Of a DNA stretch of 64,000 nucleotides, positions 51,429 to 61,714 are shown piece by piece. The translations under genes were made by a program, and so were the position numbers. This DNA is from Alitta virens (taxonomy: Eukaryota; Annelida; Polychaeta; Phyllodocida; Nereididae), in assembly GCA_932294295.1 (NCBI GenBank), contig OW028579.1:9484370-9548369 (forward strand), written 5' to 3'. The notes beneath the pieces are model-generated. The model searched no databases. It worked only from the letters and a program-made list of their open reading frames with translations, and was not told the DNA's origin. Each line of letters starts with the position of its first letter. Positions within the stretch are counted from its first letter, which is position 1.

Positions 51429-54208
51429 GGACCTAACTTACTACATCATCGGCGCGGCCTGTGAGGCTGGCATCTCACTGCTAATTGCACTTCCTACATT
51501 TTTGTGTACTCTTGATAATTTAACTGTGTCACGTCGTTCCCTGACGCTACTATAGAGTATTTCACTTCGGTGTTGCGTTGTTGTCGTTTGTTTTCTTGTC
51601 AGCATCCGGGCTCTCTGCAACGGCCTTGACCCCGCTACGCACGAGTGCCCCACGTGGCTATCATAATGCACGCTTCATCCTCTGCCACTCATTGGCTGTG
51701 CTAAGTTGGCCTAACTTACTACTTCATCGGCGCGGCCTGTGACTCTGGCATCTCACTGCAAAGTGCACTTCCTACATGGCTGTGTACTCTTGATAATTTA
51801 ACTGTGCCACGTCGTTCCCTGACGCTACTATAGACTATTTCACTTCGGTGTTGCATTGTTGTCGTTTGTTTTCTTGTCAGCATCCTGGCTCTCTGCAAAG
51901 GCCTTGACCCCGCTACGCACGAGTGCCCCACGTGGCTATCATAATGCACGCTTCGTTCTCTGCCTCTCATTGGCTGTGCTAAGTGGACCTAACTTACTAC
52001 ATCATCGGCGCGGCCTGTGAGGCTGGCATCTCACTGCTAATTGCACTTCCTACATTTTTGTGTACTCTTGATAATTTAACTGTGTCACGTCGTTCCCTGA
52101 CGCTACTATAGAGTATTTCACTTCGGTGTTGCGTTGTTGTCGTTTGTTTTCTTGTCAGCATCCGGGCTGTCTGCAACGGCCTTGACCCCGCTAAGCACGA
52201 GTGCCCCACGTGGCTATCATAATGCACGCTTCATCCTCTGCCACTCATTGGCTGTGCTAAGTTGGCCTAACTTACTACTTCATCGGCGCGGCCTGTGAGT
52301 CTGGCATCTCACTGCAAAGTGCACTTCCTACATGGCTGTGTACTCTTGATAATTTAACTGTGCCACGTCGTTCCCTGACGCTACTATAGACTATTTCACT
52401 TCGGTGTTGCATTGTTGTCGTTTGTTTTCTTGTCAGCATCCTGGCTCTCTGCAAAGGCCTTGACCCCGCTACGCACGAGTGCCCCACGTGGCTATCATAA
52501 TGCACGCTTCGTCCTCTGCCTCTCATTGGCTGTGCTAAGTGTACTCAACTTACTACTTCATCGGCGCGGCCTGTGAGTCTGGCATCTCACTGCTAATTGC
52601 ACTTCCTACATTTTTGTGTACTCTTGATAATTTAACTGTGCCACGTCGTTCCCTGACGCTACTATTGACTATTTCACTTCGGTGTTGCATTGTTGTCGTT
52701 TGTTTTCTTGTCAGCATCCTGGCTCTCTGCAACGGCCTTGACCCCGCTACGCACGAGTGCCCCACGTGGCTATCATAATGCACGCTTCATCCTCTGCCTC
52801 TCATTGGCTGTGCTAAGTGGACCTAACTTACTACATCATCGGCGCGGCCTGTGAGTCTGGCATCTCACTGCTAAGTGCACTTCCTACATGGCTGTGTACT
52901 CTTGATAATTTAACTGTGCCACGTCGTTCCCTGACGCTACTATAGACTATTTCACTTCGGTGTTGCTTTGTTGTCGTTTGTTTTCTTGTCAGCATTCTGG
53001 CTCTCTGCAACGGCCTTGACCCCGCTACGCACGAGTGCCCCACGTGGCTATCATAATGCACGCTTCGTTCTCTGTCTCTCATTGGCTGTGCTAAGTGGAC
53101 CTAACTTACTACTTCATCGGCGCGGCCTGTGAGTCTGGCATCTCACTGCTAAGTGCACTTCCTACATGGCTGTATACTCTTGATAATTTAACTGTGCCAC
53201 GTCGTTCCCTGACGCTACTTTAGACTATTTCACTTCGGTGTTGCATTGTTGTCGTTTGTTTTCTTGTCAGCATCCTGGCTCTCTGCAACGGCCTTGACCC
53301 CGCTACGCACGAGTGCCCCACGTGGCTATCATAATTCACGCTTCGTCCCCTGCCTCTCATTGGCTGTGCTAAGTGGACCTAACTTACTACATCATCGGCG
53401 CGGCCTGTGAGGCTGGCATCTCACTGCTAATTGCACTTCCTACATTTTTGTGTACTCTTGATAATTTAACTGTGTCACGTCGTTCCCTGACGCTACTATA
53501 GAGTATTTCACTTCGGTGTTGCGTTGTTGTCGTTTGTTTTCTTGTCAGCATCCGGGCTCTCTGCAACGGCCTTGACCCCGCTACGCACGAGTGCCCCACG
53601 TGGCTATCATAATGCACGCTTCATCCTCTGCCACTCATTGGCTGTGCTAAGTTGGCCTAACTTACTACTTCATCGGCGCGGCCTGTGAGTCTGGCATCTC
53701 ACTGCAAAGTGCACTTCCTACATGGCTGTGTACTCTTGATAATTTAACTGTGCCACGTCGTTCCATGACGCTACTATAGACTATTTCACTTCGGTGTTGC
53801 ATTGTTGTCGTTTGTTTTCTTGTCAGCATCCTGGCTCTCTGCAAAGGCCTTGACCCCGCTACGCACGAGTGCCCCACGTGGCTATCATAATGCACGCTTC
53901 GTTCTCTGTCTCTCATTGGCTGTGCTAAGTGGACCTAACTTACTACTTCATCGGCGCGGCCTGTGAGTCTGGCATCTCACTGCTAAGTGCACTTCCTACA
54001 TGGCTGTGTACTCTTGATAATTTAACTGTGCCACGTCGTTCCCTGACGCTACTTTAGACTATTTCACTTCGGTGTTGCATTGTTGTCGTTTGTTTTCTTG
54101 TCAGCATCCTGGCACTCTGCAATGGCCTTGACCCCGCTACGCACGAGTGCCCCACGTGGCTATCATTATGCACGCTTCATCCTCTGCCTCTCATTGGCTG
54201 TGCTAAGT
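51429..54208. repeat. 10-monomer HOR, copy 2
   Basis: Monomers 186-195, tandem copy of the preceding unit with the same marker set at +2780 bp, but its A monomer is full length. The last monomer (195, 53931-54208) is not a plain J: it has ctactttag but then gcactctgcaatgg and attatgc, so its second half is type C. Confidence 0.9.
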
Positions 54209-54486
54209 GGACCTAACTTACTACATCATCGGCGCGGCCTGTGAGTCTGGCATCTCACTGCTAATTGCACTTCCTACATTTTTGTGTACTCTTGATAATT
54301 TAACTGTGCCACGTCGTTCCCTGACGCTACAATAGACTATTTCACTTCGGTGTTGCATTGTTGTCGTTTGTTTTCTTGTCAGCATCCTGGCTCTCTGCAA
54401 AGGCCTTGACCCCGCTACGCACGAGTGCCCCACGTGGCTATCATAATGCACGCTTCGTTCTCTGTCTCTCATTGGCTGTGCTAAGT
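53931..54486. repeat. Back-to-back hybrid monomers (J/C then C'/N)
   Basis: Monomer 195 switches from J to C between the ctactttag marker (near 54051-54059) and gcactctgcaatgg (near 54112-54125). Monomer 196 starts as C' (ggacctaac, ctacatc, aattgcac, catttttg) and switches to N (ctacaatagac, gcaaagg, gttctctgtctc). Together they hold a continuous C-to-C' tract of roughly one monomer inside a J-N context, as expected from a gene-conversion patch or a double exchange. Confidence 0.78.
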
Positions 54487-57400
54487 GGACCTAACTTACT
54501 ACTTCATCGGCGCGGCCTGTGAGTCTGGCATCTCACTGCTAAGTGCACTTCCTACATGGCTGTGTACTTTTGATAATTTAACTGTGCCACGTCGTTCCCT
54601 GACGCTACTATAGACTATTTCACTTCGGTGTTGCATTGTTGTCGTTTGTTTTCTTGTCAGCATCCTGGCTCTCTGCAAAGGCCTTGACCCCGCTACGCAC
54701 GAGTGCCCCACGTGGCTATCATAATGCACGCTTCGTTCTCTGTCTCTCATTGGCTGTGCTAAGTGGACCTAACTTACTACTTCATCGGCGCGGCCTGTGA
54801 GTCTGGCATCTCACTGCTAAGTGCACTTCCTACATGGCTGTGTACTCTTGATAATTTAACTGTGCCACGTCGTTCCCTGACGCTACTTTAGACTATTTCA
54901 CTTCGGTGTTGCTTTGTTGTCGTTTGTTTTCTTGTCAGCATTCTGGCTCTCTGCAACGGCCTTGACCCCGCTACGCACGAGTGCCCCACGTGGCTATCAT
55001 AATGCACGCTTCGTTCTCTGTCTCTCATTGGCTGTGCTAAGTGGACCTAACTTACTACTTCATCGGCGCGGCCTGTGAGTCTGGCATCTCACTGCTAAGT
55101 GCACTTCCTACATGGCTGTGTACTCTTGATAATTTAACTGTGCCACGTCGTTCCCTGACGCTACTTTAGACTATTTCACTTCGGTGTTGCATTGTTGTCG
55201 TTTGTTTTCTTGTCAGCATCCTGGCTCTCTGCAACGGCCTTGACCCCGCTACGCACGAGTGCCCCACGTGGCTATCATAATTCACGCTTCGTCCCCTGCC
55301 TCTCATTGGCTGTGCTAAGTGGACCTAACTTACTACATCATCGGCGCGGCCTGTGAGGCTGGCATCTCACTGCTAATTGCACTTCCTACATTTTTGTGTA
55401 CTCTTGATAATTTAACTGTGTCACGTCGTTCCCTGACGCTACTATAGAGTATTTCACTTCGGTGTTGCGTTGTTGTCGTTTGTTTTCTTGTCAGCATCCT
55501 GGCTCTCTGCAACGGCCTTGACCCCGCTACGCACGAGTGCCCCACGTGGCTATCATAATGCACGCTTCATCCTCTGCCACTCATTGGCTGTGCTATGTTG
55601 GCCTAACTTACTACTTCATCGGCGCGGCCTGTGAGTCTGGCATCTCACTGCAAAGTGCACTTCCTACATGGCTGTGTACTCTTGATAATTTAACTGTGCC
55701 ACGTCGTTCCCTGACGCTACTATAGACTATTTCACTTCGGTGTTGCATTGTTGTCGTTTGTTTTCTTGTCAGCATCCTGGCTCTCTGCAAAGGCCTTGAC
55801 CCCGCTACGCACGAGTGCCCCACGTGGCTATCATAATGCACGCTTCGTTCTCTGCCTCTCATTGGCTGTGCTAAGTGGACCTAACTTACTACTTCATCGG
55901 CGCGGCCTGTGAGTCTGGCATCTCACTGCTAAGTGCACTTCCTACATGGCTGTGTACTCTTGATAATTTAACTGTGCCACGTCGTTCCCTGACGCTACAA
56001 TAGACTATTTCACTTCGGTGTTGCATTGTTGTCGTTTGTTTTCTTGTCAGCATCCTGGCTCTCTGCAAAGGCCTTGACCCCGCTACGCACGAGTGCCCCA
56101 CGTGGCTATCATAATGCACGCTTCGTTCTCTGTCTCTCATTGGCTGTGCTAAGTGGACCTAACTTACTACTTCATCGGCGCGGCCTGTGAGTCTGGCATC
56201 TCACTGCTAAGTGCACTTCCTACATGGCTGTGTACTTTTGATAATTTAACTGTGCCACGTCGTTCCCTGACGCTACTATAGACTATTTCACTTCGGTGTT
56301 GCATTGTTGTCGTTTGTTTTCTTGTCAGCATCCTGGCTCTCTGCAAAGGCCTTGACCCCGCTACGCACGAGTGCCCCACGTGGCTATCATAATGCACGCT
56401 TCGTTCTCTGTCTCTCATTGGCTGTGCTAAGTGGACCTAACTTACTACTTCATCGGCGCGGCCTGTGAGTCTGGCATCTCACTGCTAAGTGCACTTCCTA
56501 CATGGCTGTGTACTCTTGATAATTTAACTGTGCCACGTCGTTCCCTGACGCTACTTTAGACTATTTCACTTCGGTGTTGCTTTGTTGTCGTTTGTTTTCT
56601 TGTCAGCATTCTGGCTCTCTGCAACGGCCTTGACCCCGCTACGCACGAGTGCCCCACGTGGCTATCATAATGCACGCTTCGTTCTCTGTCTCTCATTGGC
56701 TGTGCTAAGTGGACCTAACTTACTACTTCATCGGCGCGGCCTGTGAGTCTGGCATCTCACTGCTAAGTGCACTTCCTACATGGCTGTGTACTCTTGATAA
56801 TTTAACTGTGCCACGTCGTTCCCTGACGCTACTTTAGACTATTTCACTTCGGTGTTGCATTGTTGTCGTTTGTTTTCTTGTCAGCATCCTGGCTCTCTGC
56901 AACGGCCTTGACCCCGCTACGCACGAGTGCCCCACGTGGCTATCATAATTCACGCTTCGTCCCCTGCCTCTCATTGGCTGTGCTAAGTGGACCTAACTTA
57001 CTACATCATCGGCGCGGCCTGTGAGGCTGGCATCTCACTGCTAATTGCACTTCCTACATTTTTGTGTACTCTTGATAATTTAACTGTGTCACGTCGTTCC
57101 CTGACGCTACTATAGAGTATTTCACTTCGGTGTTGCGTTGTTGTCGTTTGTTTTCTTGTCAGCATCCTGGCTCTCTGCAACGGCCTTGACCCCGCTACGC
57201 ACGAGTGCCCCACGTGGCTATCATAATGCACGCTTCATCCTCTGCCACTCATTGGCTGTGCTATGTTGGCCTAACTTACTACTTCATCGGCGCGGCCTGT
57301 GAGTCTGGCATCTCACTGCAAAGTGCACTTCCTACATGGCTGTGTACTCTTGATAATTTAACTGTGCCACGTCGTTCCCTGACGCTACTATAGACTATTT

Positions 57401-57544
57401 CACTTCGGTGTTGCATTGTTGTCGTTTGTTTTCTTGTCAGCATCCTGGCTCTCTGCAAAGGCCTTGACCCCGCTACGCACGAGTGCCCCACGTGGCTATC
57501 ATAATGCACGCTTCGTTCTCTGTCTCTCATTGGCTGTGCTAAGT
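54209..57544. repeat. 6-monomer HOR, two copies (N N* J' J A M)
   Basis: Monomers 196-201 and 202-207, 1668 bp each. Shared private markers at +1668 bp are ctacaatag in the first N, gtacttttgat in N*, cctggct in A and gctatgttggcc at the A-M junction (near 55594 and 57262). In the first copy the opening N is the C'/N hybrid described separately. M differs in its end (gttctctgcc in monomer 201, gttctctgtc in monomer 207). Confidence 0.88.
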
Positions 57545-59490
57545 GGACCTAACTTACTACTTCATCGGCGCGGCCTGTGAGTCTGGCATCTCACTGCTAA
57601 GTGCACTTCCTACATGGCTGTGTACTCTTGATAATTTAACTGTGCCACGTCGTTCCCTGACGCTACTATAGACTATTTCACTTCGGTGTTGCATTGTTGT
57701 CGTTTGTTTTCTTGTCAGCATCCTGGCTCTCTGCAAAGGCCTTGACCCCGCTACGCACGAGTGCCCCACGTGGCTATCATAATGCACGCTTCGTTCTCTG
57801 TCTCTCATTGGCTGTGCTAAGTGGACCTAACTTACTACTTCATCGGCGCGGCCTGTGAGTCTGGCATCTCACTGCTAAGTGCACTTCCTACATGGCTGTG
57901 TACTCTTGATAATTTAACTGTGCCACGTCGTTCCCTGACGCTACTTTAGACTATTTCACTTCGGTGTTGCATTGTTGTCGTTTGTTTTCTTGTCAGCATC
58001 CTGGCTCTCTGCAACGGCCTTGACCCCGCTACGCACGAGTGCCCCACGTGGCTATCATAATGCACGCTTCATCCTCTGCCACTCATTGGCTGTGCTAAGT
58101 TGGCCTAACTTACTACTTCATCGGCGCGGCCTGTGAGTCTGGCATCTCACTGCAAAGTGCACTTCCTACATGGCTGTGTACTCTTGATAATTTAACTGTG
58201 CCACGTCGTTCCCTGACGCTACTATAGACTATTTCACTTCGGTGTTGCATTGTTGTCGTTTGTTTTCTTGTCAGCATCCTGGCTCTCTGCAAAGGCCTTG
58301 ACCCCGCTACGCACGAGTGCCCCACGTGGCTATCATAATGCACGCTTCGTCCTCTGCCTCTCATTGGCTGTGCTAAGTGTACTCAACTTACTACTTCATC
58401 GGCGCGGCCTGTGAGTCTGGCATCTCACTGCTAATTGCACTTCCTACATTTTTGTGTACTCTTGATAATTTAACTGTGCCACGTCGTTCCCTGACGCTAC
58501 TATTGACTATTTCACTTCGGTGTTGCATTGTTGTCGTTTGTTTTCTTGTCAGCATCCTGGCACTCTGCAATGGCCTTGACCCCGCTACGCACGAGTGCCC
58601 CACGTGGCTATCATTATGCACGCTTCATCCTCTGCCTCTCATTGGCTGTGCTAAGTGGACCTAACTTACTACTTCATCGGCGCGGCCTGTGAGTCTGGCA
58701 TCTCACTGCTAAGTGCACTTCCTACATGGCTGTGTACTTTTGATAATTTAACTGTGCCACGTCGTTCCCTGACGCTACTATAGACTATTTCACTTCGGTG
58801 TTGCATTGTTGTCGTTTGTTTTCTTGTCAGCATCCTGGCTCTCTGCAAAGGCCTTGACCCCGCTACGCACGAGTGCCCCACGTGGCTATCATAATGCACG
58901 CTTCGTTCTCTGTCTCTCATTGGCTGTGCTAAGTGGACCTAACTTACTACTTCATCGGCGCGGCCTGTGAGTCTGGCATCTCACTGCTAAGTGCACTTCC
59001 TACATGGCTGTGTACTCTTGATAATTTAACTGTGCCACGTCGTTCCCTGACGCTACTTTAGACTATTTCACTTCGGTGTTGCTTTGTTGTCGTTTGTTTT
59101 CTTGTCAGCATTCTGGCTCTCTGCAACGGCCTTGACCCCGCTACGCACGAGTGCCCCACGTGGCTATCATAATGCACGCTTCGTTCTCTGTCTCTCATTG
59201 GCTGTGCTAAGTGGACCTAACTTACTACTTCATCGGCGCGGCCTGTGAGTCTGGCATCTCACTGCTAAGTGCACTTCCTACATGGCTGTGTACTCTTGAT
59301 AATTTAACTGTGCCACGTCGTTCCCTGACGCTACTTTAGACTATTTCACTTCGGTGTTGCATTGTTGTCGTTTGTTTTCTTGTCAGCATCCTGGCTCTCT
59401 GCAACGGCCTTGACCCCGCTACGCACGAGTGCCCCACGTGGCTATCATAATTCACGCTTCGTCCCCTGCCTCTCATTGGCTGTGCTAAGT
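56989..59490. repeat. 9-monomer unit (A M N J'' B2 C N* J' J)
   Basis: Monomers 206-214, 2502 bp, overlapping the preceding 6-mer by its A M. It combines the A M N J'' B2 C order of the 43-46 kb region with the N* J' J tail of the 54-57 kb 6-mers, so it looks like a recombinant of the two HOR families. N* (monomer 212) keeps the gtacttttgat marker. Confidence 0.85.
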
Positions 59491-61714
59491 GGACCTAACT
59501 TACTACATCATCGGCGCGGCCTGTGAGGCTGGCATCTCACTGCTAATTGCACTTCCTACATTTTTGTGTACTCTTGATAATTTAACTGTGTCACGTCGTT
59601 CCCTGACGCTACTATAGAGTATTTCACTTCGGTGTTGCGTTGTTGTCGTTTGTTTTCTTGTCAGCATCCGGGCTCTCTGCAACGGCCTTGACCCCGCTAC
59701 GCACGAGTGCCCCACGTGGCTATCATAATGCACGCTTCATCCTCTGCCACTCATTGGCTGTGCTAAGTTGGCCTAACTTACTACTTCATCGGCGCGGCCT
59801 GTGAGTCTGGCATCTCACTGCAAAGTGCACTTCCTACATGGCTGTGTACTCTTGATAATTTAACTGTGCCACGTCGTTCCCTGACGCTACTATAGACTAT
59901 TTCACTTCGGTGTTGCATTGTTGTCGTTTGTTTTCTTGTCAGCATCCTGGCTCTCTGCAAAGGCCTTGACCCCGCTACGCACGAGTGCCCCACGTGGCTA
60001 TCATAATGCACGCTTCGTTCTCTGTCTCTCATTGGCTGTGCTAAGTGGACCTAACTTACTACTTCATCGGCGCGGCCTGTGAGTCTGGCATCTCACTGCT
60101 AAGTGCACTTCCTACATGGCTGTGTACTCTTGATAATTTAACTGTGCCACGTCGTTCCCTGACGCTACTATAGACTATTTCACTTCGGTGTTGCATTGTT
60201 GTCGTTTGTTTTCTTGTCAGCATCCTGGCTCTCTGCAAAGGCCTTGACCCCGCTACGCACGAGTGCCCCACGTGGCTATCATAATGCACGCTTCGTTCTC
60301 TGTCTCTCATTGGCTGTGCTAAGTGGACCTAACTTACTACTTCATCGGCGCGGCCTGTGAGTCTGGCATCTCACTGCTAAGTGCACTTCCTACATGGCTG
60401 TGTACTCTTGATAATTTAACTGTGCCACGTCGTTCCCTGACGCTACTTTAGACTATTTCACTTCGGTGTTGCATTGTTGTCGTTTGTTTTCTTGTCAGCA
60501 TCCTGGCTCTCTGCAACGGCCTTGACCCCGCTACGCACGAGTGCCCCACGTGGCTATCATAATGCACGCTTCATCCTCTGCCACTCATTGGCTGTGCTAA
60601 GTTGGCCTAACTTACTACTTCATCGGCGCGGCCTGTGAGTCTGGCATCTCACTGCAAAGTGCACTTCCTACATGGCTGTGTACTCTTGATAATTTAACTG
60701 TGCCACGTCGTTCCCTGACGCTACTATAGACTATTTCACTTCGGTGTTGCATTGTTGTCGTTTGTTTTCTTGTCAGCATCCTGGCTCTCTGCAAAGGCCT
60801 TGACCCCGCTACGCACGAGTGCCCCACGTGGCTATCATAATGCACGCTTCGTCCTCTGCCTCTCATTGGCTGTGCTAAGTGTACTCAACTTACTACTTCA
60901 TCGGCGCGGCCTGTGAGTCTGGCATCTCACTGCTAATTGCACTTCCTACATTTTTGTGTACTCTTGATAATTTAACTGTGCCACGTCGTTCCCTGACGCT
61001 ACTATTGACTATTTCACTTCGGTGTTGCATTGTTGTCGTTTGTTTTCTTGTCAGCATCCTGGCACTCTGCAATGGCCTTGACCCCGCTACGCACGAGTGC
61101 CCCACGTGGCTATCATTATGCACGCTTCATCCTCTGCCTCTCATTGGCTGTGCTAAGTGGACCTAACTTACTACATCATCGGCGCGGCCTGTGAGTCTGG
61201 CATCTCACTGCTAATTGCACTTCCTACATTTTTGTGTACTCTTGATAATTTAACTGTGCCACGTCGTTCCCTGACGCTATTATTGACTATTTCACTTCGG
61301 TGTTGCATTGTTGTCGTTTGTTTTCTTGTCAGCATCCTGGCACTCTGCAATGGCCTTGACCCCGCTACGCACGAGTGCCCCACGTGGCTATCATTATGCA
61401 CGCTTCATCCTCTGCCTCTCATTGGCTGTGCTAAGTGGACCTAACTTACTACATCATCGGCGCGGCCTGTGAGTCTGGCATCTCACTGCTAATTGCACTT
61501 CCTACATTTTTGTGTACTCTTGATAATTTAACTGTGCCACGTCGTTCCCTGACGCTACTTTAGACTATTTCACTTCGGTGTTGCATTGTTGTCGTTTGTT
61601 TTCTTGTCAGCATCCTGGCTCTCTGCAACGGCCTTGACCCCGCTACGCACGAGTGCCCCACGTGGCTATCATAATTCACGCTTCGTCCCCTGCCTCTCAT
61701 TGGCTGTGCTAAGT
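59491..61714. repeat. 8-monomer unit (A M N J'' B2 C C' C'/J)
   Basis: Monomers 215-222. M N J'' B2 C C' repeats monomers 162-167 at +15,010 bp. The last monomer (222, 61437-61714) starts as C' (ctacatc, aattgcac, catttttg) and ends as J (ctactttag, aattcacg), a hybrid that joins this unit to the third copy of the 10-mer. Confidence 0.85.

Noticed and set aside
55537..55725. 62-codon plus-strand ORFs at 55537-55725 and 57205-57393
   Set aside because: Created by the private gctatgttgg change at the A-M junction, which removes a stop; the second is the 6-mer copy of the first.
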